DNA of 64,000 nucleotides from Bifidobacterium subtile (GTDB lineage Bacteria > Actinomycetota > Actinomycetes > Actinomycetales > Bifidobacteriaceae): assembly GCF_000741775.1 (NCBI RefSeq), contig NZ_JGZR01000006.1:1-64000 (forward strand), in the 5' to 3' direction. This document shows positions 16,277-24,952 of this stretch, in pieces. Below the pieces are notes generated by a model. The model was given only the letters and a program-made list of their open reading frames with translations, did not search any database and was not told the DNA's origin. The position numbers and the translations under genes are program-made. The first letter of the stretch is position 1. Every line of letters begins with the position of its first letter.

Positions 16277-17907
16277 ACGCATCGCATGATGATAATGACA
16301 ACACCGACGCACCTAGCGCACCCAATCAACCGCGCAAACCCAGCCGCCCTCACGGGCCACGAGCGCTTCCAGGCGAGTTGGCATCGCCGGCACAGCATAT
16401 GGGCGGGTTGGTTGCGGGCGCAATTGCGGTGGTGTGTCTCACTGTCGCCGCCATCCTGATTCGCCCAAGTCTGGCCGCCGACCTGTCAACCTCGGGCAAT
16501 ATCGGCGCTACGACCACAGCCTCAGCAGGACCATCATCTGCAACCACGCAGGTGACGCCGACAGGGAAAACCGTCACGGCGACGATTCGCGCCAAGGACA
16601 TGACCTATGTGCCTAACGTAATTCAGGTGCATGTCGGGGATCGGCTGCGCGTCGTGTTCGTCAATGACGATACGCAAAGCCACGATCTCGTGTTTTCCAA
16701 CGGCGCGTCTGCACCCACGCTCGCGCCGGGTGCGCGGCACAATCTCGATGTCGGCATCGTCGCGGGCGATATGCAGGGCTGGTGTTCGCTGGCCGGACAT
16801 CGCGAAATGGGCATGAGTCTGAGCGTGAAGGCGACCGGAAACGGTGCTGCGGATGGCGCGAACGGCGCAGGAAGTGACGCAGGAACCAGCGCAACAGGCA
16901 ACAATTCCGGCAGCAACGCAACAGCCGCCGACGCCCCAATCCCTAGCGCAGCAGCACTCAAACAACAAGCCAAAGCTGAGCAGCCCTACCCTGCAGAACT
17001 GCCCGCCTTGGAGCCGGGCACAGTGCATAATGTCACGCTCACCGTCACCGAGCACACGCAGCAGCTCGCCAGCGGCGTCACGCGCCAAATCTGGACCTAC
17101 AACGGCTCGACGCCCGGGCCGGTGCTGCACGGCCGGGTCGGCGACACCTTCAACGTCACGCTGGTGAACAAGGGCAGCATGGGCCATTCGATTGACTTCC
17201 ACGCCGGAACGGTCGCCCCCGATCAGCCCATGCGCACCATCGCGCCAGGGCAATCTTTGCGATATTCCTTCGCCGCGGCGAGGGCGGGCGTGTGGATGTA
17301 CCACTGCTCGACCGCGCCCATGTCGAATCACATCGCCAACGGCATGTTCGGCGCGGTCGTCATCGAGCCGAAGAACCTGCCGCCGGTCGACCATTCCTAT
17401 GTGCTCATCCAGTCGGAGCTTTATCTCGGCGCGAACGGCAAGCCCGCCGACGCTACGAAAATCGCCAATCGTACGCCAGATCTCATGGCATTCAACGGCA
17501 GGCCGTTCCAATACGACGCCCACCCATTGCAAGCCTCAGCAGGCCAGCGCATCCGCATCTGGGCGCTGGACGCCGGGCCGAACGAATCCTGGGCCTTCCA
17601 CGTCGTCGGCACCCAGTTCGACACCGTATGGACGGAAGGCGCCTATAGCATTCGCAATGGGTTTGGCGGAAGTTCGGGAGCGGGCACAGGATCGGGCCAA
17701 GGCTCCGAATCAGACACGAATTCAGGTCAGGCACCGAGCACGACCAGCAGCGAATCCGGCACATCCGGCGCCCAGGAGCTGCCGCTGCTCCCCGCGCAAG
17801 GCGGCTTCGTCGAGTTCACCCCCACCGAGCCCGGTCATTATTCAATCGTCAACCACGAGATGTCCCTCGCCGAAAAAGGCGCCCACGGCACGCTCGACGT
17901 TTCGTGA
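16273..17907 (+). CDS. Copper-containing nitrite reductase (NirK/AniA type) with N-terminal cupredoxin domain
   Basis: A three-cupredoxin protein of 544 aa, exported and anchored by one N-terminal membrane segment (about 36-60). Domain 1 (about 95-190) is a plastocyanin/azurin-like module with type-1 copper ligands His137, Cys171, His176 and Met179 or Met181. A Gly/Ala/Asn linker follows. Domains 2-3 match NirK: His305 (type 1), Asp308 (catalytic), His310 (type 2), His344-Cys345 (type 2/type 1), His353 and Met358 (type 1), the catalytic His443 in FHVVGTQFDTVW and the last type-2 ligand His528 in VNHEM. All ligands are kept, so nitrite reduction to nitric oxide is likely, with the fused cupredoxin relaying electrons. 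A Gly/Ser/Thr-rich insert lies near 462-498. Nitrite reduction is unusual for fermentative bifidobacteria. Confidence 0.85.
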   Translation: MNASHDDNDNTDAPSAPNQPRKPSRPHGPRALPGELASPAQHMGGLVAGAIAVVCLTVAAILIRPSLAADLSTSGNIGATTTASAGPSSATTQVTPTGKTVTATIRAKDMTYVPNVIQVHVGDRLRVVFVNDDTQSHDLVFSNGASAPTLAPGARHNLDVGIVAGDMQGWCSLAGHREMGMSLSVKATGNGAADGANGAGSDAGTSATGNNSGSNATAADAPIPSAAALKQQAKAEQPYPAELPALEPGTVHNVTLTVTEHTQQLASGVTRQIWTYNGSTPGPVLHGRVGDTFNVTLVNKGSMGHSIDFHAGTVAPDQPMRTIAPGQSLRYSFAAARAGVWMYHCSTAPMSNHIANGMFGAVVIEPKNLPPVDHSYVLIQSELYLGANGKPADATKIANRTPDLMAFNGRPFQYDAHPLQASAGQRIRIWALDAGPNESWAFHVVGTQFDTVWTEGAYSIRNGFGGSSGAGTGSGQGSESDTNSGQAPSTTSSESGTSGAQELPLLPAQGGFVEFTPTEPGHYSIVNHEMSLAEKGAHGTLDVS

Positions 17908-17932
17908 GCGTGTCACGTGCGCGAACGCGGCC

Positions 17933-18025
17933 GGGTTTGTATACACAAGTCGGCCAATAGCCCATACGAGGGGCCATTTTACGCGGCCGAAAATCGCTAT
18001 CCACCGACTTGTGCATACGAACCCG
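17933..18025. repeat. Long palindromic intergenic element, copy 1
   Basis: An inverted repeat pairs 17939-17961 (GTATACACAAGTCGGCC...) with 17996-18018 (...CCGACTTGTGCATAC), extended outward by GGGTTTGTAT/ATACGAACCC. The same arm sequence (ATACACAAGT.GGCC..TAGC) forms another palindrome at 45894-45972, so this is a dispersed family. It lies just after the nitrite reductase gene and could act as a terminator as well. Confidence 0.65.
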
Positions 18026-18386
18026 AGCGTGTTGGGCGCTCTGGATGACCAGGGTTACTCGCGCTGTTTTCCTGTCGTAACGCGAGTAATCACGTTTTCA
18101 AAGCGAATCATTTATCAAGATTGCACGATCACAAAACCAGCGAACTGCGCACTTGAACCGCGCAGCTTCACCATGCAGCACAGACGTGAATACCCTATGC
18201 GTGCCATACGCCGAACTCACTCACGAAAACCACAGCAATGAGATGGACCAGATACCGAAAGGGCATAATGAATAAGCATGCTTCATCGTTTCGGTACAAT
18301 CGAGAATCAGGTCGAAGGAAAGATTTCAAGGCTCGATGGCGAGCAACACTTGACATCTACTGATAATCACGGAGGGATATCCACTC
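18026..18386. other. Intergenic region before the zeta-toxin-like gene
   Basis: No gene is recognised. Base composition drops towards the next gene. GGAGGG sits at the right distance before the ATG at 18387. Confidence 0.3.
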
Positions 18387-19103
18387 ATGAACGATGCGAA
18401 AATCATCGAGGAAGCGCGCGAGTTTGCAAAGCGAAACCCAAGAATCTTCATTGATATGGCAATTGATGAGGCCAAATCGTCCGTCGCTGGGAGCAAGCTT
18501 GCTATTTTCATGGCTGGTACGCCGGGCAGCGGTAAAACCGAATATGCCGAGGAACTCGCAGGACTTTTTAATAAACGGCCGGTCATGATCAACGCTGATC
18601 TTTTCCGTGAGAAGTTCGAAAAGTATAATGGTGAGAACTCGTATCTCTTCCAATCTGCCACGAATGTCGCAGTCGAAAAGGTTTTTGACAAGGTAATTCA
18701 CGACGGGTACTCATTCATACTCGATACAACATTTTCGTCGAAGAATGCGACGCTGAATATCAAGCGTGCGTTGGATCACGGCTTTCGTGTCCAGATATAC
18801 TTTATTTTTCAACAGCCGAAAATCGCATGGGGCTTCACACAATCACGCGAGAAGATCGAAGGCCGCAATATTCCGCTTGATTCGTTCATCACATCATATT
18901 TCAGGTCCCGCGAAAACGTGGAAAAGGCGATGAATGACCCGACAATCGGCCCGAAGATTGTCTTGACCGTCATCGAAAAAGAGTTCAATAACAAGGTTCG
19001 CAGAATACATCCGGTCGAGCACAATCTTGCTAATTTTACGCCGTTGAACTATACTGAGACAACTTTAAGAAGGGAGCTGTCGCATGAAGGAAATGCTCAA
19101 TAA
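18387..19103 (+). CDS. Zeta-toxin-family P-loop kinase
   Basis: A 238-aa P-loop protein of the zeta toxin/PezT family, whose members phosphorylate UDP-N-acetyl sugars and block peptidoglycan synthesis. The Walker A motif GTPGSGKT is at residues 44-51, followed by INADLFREKF (about 68-77; the Asp and Arg expected for substrate and catalysis) and FILDTTFSS (about 111-119). The gene is AT-richer than its neighbours and isolated between repeats, which suggests transfer. Its 3' end overlaps a small gene by 20 bp. Canonical epsilon antitoxins precede zeta, so here the order is reversed or the partner is not an epsilon protein. A role in phage defence is also possible. Confidence 0.75.
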   Translation: MNDAKIIEEAREFAKRNPRIFIDMAIDEAKSSVAGSKLAIFMAGTPGSGKTEYAEELAGLFNKRPVMINADLFREKFEKYNGENSYLFQSATNVAVEKVFDKVIHDGYSFILDTTFSSKNATLNIKRALDHGFRVQIYFIFQQPKIAWGFTQSREKIEGRNIPLDSFITSYFRSRENVEKAMNDPTIGPKIVLTVIEKEFNNKVRRIHPVEHNLANFTPLNYTETTLRRELSHEGNAQ

Positions 19104-19281
19104 TGCCATAGAATATGTGCGTGTCAAGCACGCCGTCCGCAAATATGGCAGCGATTTCTCCCTGTTCTTTACGAAAGCCAGCCAAGGTGAAATCGAGCTC
19201 CTCCTGCTCTACACCGCGCGAAAAGCAAATGATCGACAGCGCGAACTGATACACCGGGCCGATGCCAAAGCCATCGTATAA
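19084..19281 (+). CDS. Small protein overlapping the zeta-like toxin gene, possible antitoxin
   Basis: A 65-aa protein, mostly helical by composition, charged at both ends, with no recognised domain. The start is supported by GGGAG at 19070-19074, inside the 3' end of the kinase gene, giving a 20-bp overlap and probable translational coupling. By position it is a candidate partner or antitoxin of the zeta-like kinase; no sequence evidence links it to epsilon or PezA. Confidence 0.5.
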   Translation: MKEMLNNAIEYVRVKHAVRKYGSDFSLFFTKASQGEIELLLLYTARKANDRQRELIHRADAKAIV

Positions 19282-19512
19282 GGCAGGAATTCTCCTCGGC
19301 AAAAGTCCCCGGACACAGTCTTCTCGAATTACATTTTCGAGAAGACTTTCAATATACTCTGTCTCATCGGCGACAGCTACGGCGAATAAATGTCATACAT
19401 GAGACGGTGTGCATGCCCGCCATGCCTCACGAATGTCTCGCATCCGCCGCCCCCCCCCCCGCCCCACAGCTACAGCTACGCACCTTCCCACTCATCCGCA
19501 CACCGCCCACGC

Positions 19513-20406
19513 TCACCCGCGCGGCGACTCGAATGCGAGCGCGACCGCGCTGACGTCGTCGTGGCCGTGGCCCTGCTCGCGCACCTGATCGTAGAGCGTC
19601 TGCTGACGTTCGAGCAGATCGGTGCGGAAGCCGCTGCCTGCCATGACCTCGCCGACGAGTCCCAGATCCTTGAGCAGCGCGTTGACTTCGAATTGCGCGG
19701 AGAAATCGCCCGCGATGGCCTTGCCGCCCTTGAGGTGCGCGTAGGGCGAGTCGGTCGTCATGCCGGTGATGACGTCAAGGAACAGCTGCGGGTCGACGCC
19801 CTCGCCTTTGAGCAGCTCCACGGACTGGCAGGCGGCGGAGGTGATGCACGCCAGCCAGAGGTTACAGGCGAGCTTCACGACGCTGCCCGACCCGACGGAT
19901 TCGCCGCAGTACACGAGCTTGGTGGAGATCGCATCCAGCACCGGGCCAGCCTGGTCGAACAGCGCCCGCTGCCCGCCCGCAATCAGCGTCAGCGCACCGC
20001 TTTCGGCTTGATCCTTGCTGCCCATCATCATCGTTTCGACCAGATTCGCGCCCTGCTGCTCGGCAAGCTGCGCGACATGATGCGCCCCTTCGACGCCGAT
20101 CGTCGCCATCTGCACCCAGACCGCATTAGCCGGAGCCGCCCCGATGCCGCGCCCGAGCACATCCAGCACACTGGCAGCGTCATATACAACGACCAGAATC
20201 ACATCGGCCTCAGCAAGCGCATCGGCAAGCTCCGGCTCGACTTTCACGCCATATTCGCGCAACGGCTCGGCGTGCGCAGGAGTGCGGTTCCACACCGTAA
20301 CGGCGAACCCTGCGGCTGCAAGCGTCTTCGCGATGCCCCCACCCATGATGCCCGTGCCCAGCACCGTGACTTTCATAGCTTTATTGGTCTCTGTATTATC
20401 CATCAT
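19513..20406 (-). CDS. NAD(P)-dependent beta-hydroxyacid dehydrogenase family protein
   Basis: A 297-aa oxidoreductase of the 3-hydroxyisobutyrate dehydrogenase/GLYR family. It has an N-terminal Rossmann motif VTVLGTGIMGGGIA (about residues 13-26), the substrate loop in VETMMMGSKDQAESGALTLIAGG and the catalytic Lys region GSVVKLACNLWLA (Lys in the G-x3-K pattern). GGAGG precedes the ATG. It could handle short-chain hydroxyacids or reduce succinic semialdehyde (as GLYR enzymes do), which would fit the nearby GABA aminotransferase; this link is inference. The 3' flank carries an 11-C run at 19450-19460. Confidence 0.8.
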   Translation of the reverse strand: MMDNTETNKAMKVTVLGTGIMGGGIAKTLAAAGFAVTVWNRTPAHAEPLREYGVKVEPELADALAEADVILVVVYDAASVLDVLGRGIGAAPANAVWVQMATIGVEGAHHVAQLAEQQGANLVETMMMGSKDQAESGALTLIAGGQRALFDQAGPVLDAISTKLVYCGESVGSGSVVKLACNLWLACITSAACQSVELLKGEGVDPQLFLDVITGMTTDSPYAHLKGGKAIAGDFSAQFEVNALLKDLGLVGEVMAGSGFRTDLLERQQTLYDQVREQGHGHDDVSAVALAFESPRG

Positions 20407-20772
20407 TCATTCCTCCGATTGTTTGGCTGCAGTAAGTATGCCGCACGCTTTGTTGCACTATGGCACAGCCAGCACCATATCGTCGCCCGACACGACACCG
20501 ATGTGTCGATGCATTGGCTCTTTGCCCCGATTGGATAGGCTGTTGGCATGTCAACCCACTATGCGGCAGGTATACAGCAATTGTCGCTAGTATGCCAACG
20601 CGCCCTATTCACGCTACGCCGCTGGCTTGAGCATGAGCTGATTGACCGCTTGGCGCAAATATCGGCCTCATCAACCATTCGTGCCACAGTCATACCGTAC
20701 AGCCGCAGCATTGCGCCACAGCGACGGCCACAGACGGTTCCATTCTCCGAGACCGCCGTTCCCTGCTTTGGA

Positions 20773-20988
20773 ATCGGCTATCTGCGTTATGTGAGGCGTT
20801 ACCTAGGCCTTGCGGAGGCCTATCTGCGTTATGTGAGGCGCTACTGTGAAGAGACCCGAGTATCAGGCGTTCCAAAACCGCCATTTTCAGCCAGCGATAC
20901 TCGCGATACCAAGGAATTAACGCCTCACATAACGCAGATAGACCTCCGCGGCCTCCCATTAACGCCACACACAAGGCAGATAGCCGAT
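20773..20988. repeat. 216-bp imperfect palindrome built from four copies of a 23-bp repeat
   Basis: The left arm 20773-20844 and right arm 20917-20988 are 72-nt inverted copies. Each arm holds two units of the form TATCTGCGTTATGTGAGGCG, so two direct and two inverted copies occur. The loop region is also partly self-complementary (CGAGTATC at 20858, GATACTCG at 20896). The rest of the 20407-21072 gap holds no recognised gene. It resembles a REPIN-type or MITE-type element. Confidence 0.7.
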
Positions 20989-21072
20989 CATACATGACAA
21001 TTCTTGCAGCCACTGGCCCTTTCAGACCACAATCACACCGAACGAGCGCCAAATGCGCCCCACCTGCTCCGA

Positions 21073-22455
21073 CTACTGCGCGCTGCACTCGGCGATGGCG
21101 GCTTCGAGCACATCGAGCGCCTCGTCCAGCTCGTCGTCGCCGATGACCAGCGGCGGCAGCAGGCGAATCACGTTGCCGTTGATGCCGCAGGTCAGGATGA
21201 TAAGCCCCGCCTCGCGCACCGCATCGACGATACGCCCGACGATCTCAGCATCCGGCTCCATCGTGCCGGGCTTGACGAATTCGATGGCCTGCATCGCGCC
21301 CAATCCGCGCACAGCAGCCACGCAGTCGAAGCGCTCCGGCAGGGAGCCAAACCGGCTGAGGAACACGTCGCCGATATGCGCGGCGCGTGCGGGCAGATCT
21401 TCGCTCTCCATGATGCCGATGGCAGCCAATGCGGCCGCACAGGAGACCGGGTTGCCACCGTAGGTGCCGCCGATGCCGCCAGGCTGCACCGCGTCCATGA
21501 TCTCCGCCCGGCCGGTCACCGCCGAAATCGGCAGACCGCCGCCCAGCGCCTTGGCCGTGGTGATGAGGTCAGGCTCCACACCGAAGTATTCGGACGCGAA
21601 CCACTTGCCCGTACGGCAGAAGCCGGCCTGAATCTCGTCGCTGATGAACACGACGCCATGCTCATGCGCCCAGTCGCACAGCGTTTTGAGGAACCCATCC
21701 GCCGGCACGATGAAGCCGCCCTCGCCCTGCACCGGCTCGGCGATAATCGCCGCGATATCCTCGTGGCCTACCAGCAGCTCCATGCGCTTGATGCTCGCCT
21801 TCGCAGCGGCGACGCCGTCCTGCCCGAAACTATCGCGCAGCGGGTAGGAATATGGCACGCTGACCACATCCGGCGCGAACGGCCCGAAGCCGCGCTTGTA
21901 CGGGGAGGCCTTCGTGGTCATCGACATCGTCAGATTCGTGCGGCCGTGGAAGGCATTGTCCATCACGATGACGGTCGGGCGGCCCGTGTAGCGCCGCGCG
22001 ATCTTGACCGCGTTCTCCACCGCTTCAGCGCCGGAATTCAGCAGCACGCTTTTCTTGGCGAAGTCGCCCGGCGTATGCTCCGCCAGCTTCTTGCACACCT
22101 CGACGTACCCGGCGTACGGCGTCGTGGCGAAGTTCGTATGCGTCAGCTTGGCGACCTCGCTCTGCACCGCATCGACCACTTCGGGCGCAGCATTGCCCAC
22201 GCCCGTCACCGCGATGCCCGCCGCCAGATCAAGGAAGCGGTTACCATCCACATCGGTGATCACCGACCCCGACGCGCTTTCGGCGAATATCGGCATCGCC
22301 GCGCCCACGCCGGCACTGACATACTGCTTGTGCTCTTCCATGAGCGCACGCGAGCGCGGCCCGGGGATTTCAGTCACCAGCTTGCGCGCGATCTGGGGAA
22401 CATCCTTGAGTGCCGTCGTGCCCGATTGAGTAAGCGTTGCCGTATCTTGTGCCAT
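21073..22455 (-). CDS. gabT: 4-aminobutyrate aminotransferase
   Basis: PLP-dependent class III aminotransferase transferring the amino group of GABA (or a similar omega-amino acid) to 2-oxoglutarate, about 460 aa. Visible blocks are NSGAEAVENAVKIARRYTGR (PLP phosphate binding), NAFHGRTNLTMSMT, FISDEIQAGFCRTG (Asp binding the pyridine nitrogen) and TTAKALGGGLPISAV, with the Schiff-base Lys in TTAKALGGG. The start is ATG 22455 or ATG 22464, since AAAGG lies upstream of both. It is followed upstream by an amino-acid ABC transporter in the same direction and a divergent PucR-family regulator. No succinate-semialdehyde dehydrogenase gene is seen nearby. Confidence 0.85.
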   Translation of the reverse strand: MAQDTATLTQSGTTALKDVPQIARKLVTEIPGPRSRALMEEHKQYVSAGVGAAMPIFAESASGSVITDVDGNRFLDLAAGIAVTGVGNAAPEVVDAVQSEVAKLTHTNFATTPYAGYVEVCKKLAEHTPGDFAKKSVLLNSGAEAVENAVKIARRYTGRPTVIVMDNAFHGRTNLTMSMTTKASPYKRGFGPFAPDVVSVPYSYPLRDSFGQDGVAAAKASIKRMELLVGHEDIAAIIAEPVQGEGGFIVPADGFLKTLCDWAHEHGVVFISDEIQAGFCRTGKWFASEYFGVEPDLITTAKALGGGLPISAVTGRAEIMDAVQPGGIGGTYGGNPVSCAAALAAIGIMESEDLPARAAHIGDVFLSRFGSLPERFDCVAAVRGLGAMQAIEFVKPGTMEPDAEIVGRIVDAVREAGLIILTCGINGNVIRLLPPLVIGDDELDEALDVLEAAIAECSAQ

Positions 22456-22563
22456 CGTTATCATTCTGCCTTTCCGTAGCATCGCTACGCTGTTTGAATT
22501 ATGTTGGAAGTTGAACTTTTGCCACACCGTCCGAGCGCCCAGAACCCACTCAGGTCCCAGCCC

Positions 22564-23427
22564 TCAGATCTCCTTGAGTAGGGCCTTCATCTTGTCGCTT
22601 TGCGGGTTGTCGAACACGGACTGCGCCGGGCCCTGCTCCACGATTCGGCCATCGTCCATGACGATGATCTGGTCGGCGATGCCGCGCGCGAACGCCATCT
22701 CATGGGTCACGATCATCATCGTGGTGCCCTCGTCGGCAATCCTGCGAATCACCTGCAGCACTTCACCCACCAGCTCCGGGTCCAACGCGCTGGTCGGCTC
22801 GTCGAACAGGATCGCGTGCGGCTTCATGGCCAGCGCTCTGGCGATGGCGACACGCTGCTGCTGGCCACCGGAGAGCCGGTCGGGGTACATGTTGAACAGC
22901 TCTTCGGCGATCCCGACCTTATCGAGGCTGGCCACCGCCACCTCGTGGGCTTCGTCGCGCCCTAGTCCGCGGATGTCGCGCAGCGGCATCATGACGTTGC
23001 CGATCACGTTCTTGTTGGCGAAGAGATTGAAATGCTGGAACACCATCGCGATCTCCGAACGCTGCGAGGCCAGTTCGCTCGTCTTCGCCGGCATGTTCAC
23101 GCCGTTGATCGACTGCATGCCCATCTCGCGGCCATTGACCACGATCTCTCCGGAATCCGGTATCTCCAAATGGTTGATGCAGCGCAGCAGCGTGCTCTTG
23201 CCCGAACCGCTCGACCCGAGCAGCGCGAACACCTCGCCCTCGCGCACCGCCACATCGATGCCCTTGAGCACCTCCTTGGGCCTGCGCTCGCGATGGAGCC
23301 GCTGCCCGAACGTGGGGTGCTCGAGCGGAATCATGAAGCTCTTGCGCACATCCTTGCATTCGATGATGAACGGCTTGTCGGTCTTATCGGGATTATCGGT
23401 CATATCAATACTGTCATTTGGCGACAT
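22564..23427 (-). CDS. Amino-acid ABC transporter, ATP-binding protein (GlnQ-like)
   Basis: A 287-aa ABC ATPase of the polar amino-acid uptake class. Walker A is GSSGSGKST, signature LSGGQQQRVAIARALAM, Walker B ILFDEPTSALDPELV, with the switch His in IVTHEMAFARG. A roughly 35-residue extension (IPLEHPTFGQRLHRERRPKEV) lies between the first strand and Walker A. GAGGGTG precedes ATG 23427; the gene overlaps the permease gene by 14 bp. It energises uptake with the permease and binding protein encoded upstream. Confidence 0.9.
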   Translation of the reverse strand: MSPNDSIDMTDNPDKTDKPFIIECKDVRKSFMIPLEHPTFGQRLHRERRPKEVLKGIDVAVREGEVFALLGSSGSGKSTLLRCINHLEIPDSGEIVVNGREMGMQSINGVNMPAKTSELASQRSEIAMVFQHFNLFANKNVIGNVMMPLRDIRGLGRDEAHEVAVASLDKVGIAEELFNMYPDRLSGGQQQRVAIARALAMKPHAILFDEPTSALDPELVGEVLQVIRRIADEGTTMMIVTHEMAFARGIADQIIVMDDGRIVEQGPAQSVFDNPQSDKMKALLKEI

Positions 23428-24073
23428 TGCGGTTCACCCTCCATTCGGCGAGCTTGACCAATCCGGAAAGCGGCAGGCTTATGGCCAGGTAGATGATGGC
23501 TGCCGCGGTGTAGGCCTCGGTGACCTGGAACGTGGTGGTGGCCACGACATTGGCCTGCTTGAGGATCTCGGTCACGGCGATCACCGAAGTCAGCGCCGTG
23601 TCCTTGACCATCGAAATGACGTAGTTTCCCAGCGGCGGCACCGAAACGCGCAGCGACTGCGGGATGATGATCTTCGCCATCGCGCGCGGCGGCGTGTAGC
23701 CCAAGGAAAGCGCCGCCTCCATCTGCCCCCGGTCGATCGAATTGATCGACGAGCGGAAGACCTCGGAGACATACGCCGCGTAGTTCAGGCCCAAGCCGAG
23801 GATGCCCGAAGCGATCGGATCGATATGGATGCCGATGTTGGGGAACACATAGTAGATGTATACGAGCTGCACGAGCAGCGGAGTGCCGCGCAGGAATTCG
23901 ACGATCACCACAACCGCCTGATTGAGGAACGGGATGTGCGCGATCCTGACCAGGGAGAGGACCAACCCGACCACTACCGCCAGAATAAGGGAGTAGAAGG
24001 TCAGATTGAGCACCATCGGAATGCCCGAGGCCAAGAGCGGAATCATCGACAGCGTGTTACGTAAGAATTCCAA
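23414..24073 (-). CDS. Amino-acid ABC transporter, permease
   Basis: A 219-aa HisM/GlnP-type permease with about five membrane segments. The EAA-type loop for contact with the ATPase is visible as SIDRGQMEAALSLGYTPPRAMAKIIIPQSLR. The start is a TTG at 24073 with AAAGGT 7 bp upstream. It is encoded between the binding protein and the ATPase, with overlap to the latter. Confidence 0.9.
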   Translation of the reverse strand: MEFLRNTLSMIPLLASGIPMVLNLTFYSLILAVVVGLVLSLVRIAHIPFLNQAVVVIVEFLRGTPLLVQLVYIYYVFPNIGIHIDPIASGILGLGLNYAAYVSEVFRSSINSIDRGQMEAALSLGYTPPRAMAKIIIPQSLRVSVPPLGNYVISMVKDTALTSVIAVTEILKQANVVATTTFQVTEAYTAAAIIYLAISLPLSGLVKLAEWRVNRNVAK

Positions 24074-24145
24074 CGTAGCTACCTTTCAACACGACGACAT
24101 GGACGATATGACAGTGACGAGGTCATAGGCGAGGCAAGTCGCTGG

Positions 24146-24952
24146 TCACTTGATGTAGGAACTGGCGGGCATGTCCCATTTCTTCATGATCTTGTCGTAG
24201 GTGCCATTCGCCTTGATCTTCTTCAGGCCGGAATTGATGGCCGCCAGCCGATCGCTGTCGTCCTTGCGGACGCAGGGAGCGACCTCGTTGCTGTAATGCG
24301 GGGTTTCGGGATTGACGACGCGGATGTCCAGGTTCGGGTTCTGCTTGAGGCTGTAGGCCGCGACGGGCTGGTCGGTGACCGCTCCGTAGATGTCGCCGTT
24401 CACGATCGCCTGGACCATGGTCGCCTGGGAGTCGAACAGCTTGACCTTGCCCGGAGAAAGCGTGTTGAGCAGATCGGCATAGGCCGTGCCGGTCACCGTT
24501 CCCAGCGGCTTGCCCTTGAGCTGGTCGTAGGTCTTCACCGAGGTCTCGGACTTCTTGACGATGATGGCATCATGCAGCACATAGAAGGAATCGGAGAAGT
24601 TGACCTGCTTCTTGCGCTCAGGCGTGATGAACATGGCATCGTTGCTGATGTCGATCTTCTTCGTGTTCAGGCTGGCGATGAGCGTGGAGAAGCTGGTGAC
24701 CGAGTTCTTAACCTTCCACCCGTTCTCCTTCGCGATGGCCATCATGATGTCGCCGTCGATGCCGGTGAGCGTGCCGCTCTTGTCGATGAAGGCGAGCGGT
24801 GCATCGTTCGACGTGCCGATCGTCACTGTTTCGGCGCTGGAATCAGAGCCGCTGCTGGAGCTGCTGGAGCCGGCTGAGCTGCCGCACGCGCCGGTGAAGG
24901 CGAGCATGGCGACCGTGACGGCCGCAATCGCTGTTCTGGCAAACTTCTTCAT
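24146..24952 (-). CDS. Amino-acid ABC transporter, substrate-binding lipoprotein
   Basis: A 268-aa family-3 extracellular solute-binding protein. The signal peptide ends in the lipobox LAFTGAC, followed by a Ser-rich linker and the periplasmic-binding fold (APLAFIDKSGTLTGIDGDIMMAIA; LKGKPLGTVTGTAYADLL). The start is ATG 24952, because AGGAGG lies 8 bp upstream and the signal peptide follows immediately; upstream in-frame sequence is arginine-rich and untypical. By context the ligand may be GABA or a related amino compound. Confidence 0.9.
   Translation of the reverse strand: MKKFARTAIAAVTVAMLAFTGACGSSAGSSSSSSGSDSSAETVTIGTSNDAPLAFIDKSGTLTGIDGDIMMAIAKENGWKVKNSVTSFSTLIASLNTKKIDISNDAMFITPERKKQVNFSDSFYVLHDAIIVKKSETSVKTYDQLKGKPLGTVTGTAYADLLNTLSPGKVKLFDSQATMVQAIVNGDIYGAVTDQPVAAYSLKQNPNLDIRVVNPETPHYSNEVAPCVRKDDSDRLAAINSGLKKIKANGTYDKIMKKWDMPASSYIK

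Noticed and set aside
19390..20538. 382-codon plus-strand frame opposite the dehydrogenase
   Set aside because: The minus strand encodes a clear Rossmann dehydrogenase with a good start site; the plus frame has no domain.
20773..20988. CRISPR array
   Set aside because: The repeats are in opposite orientations and irregularly spaced, and no cas gene is present.
20548..20997. Plus-strand frame through the 216-bp palindrome
   Set aside because: The translation consists of the repeated DNA unit (YLRYVRRY twice) and has no start site; the repeat explains it.
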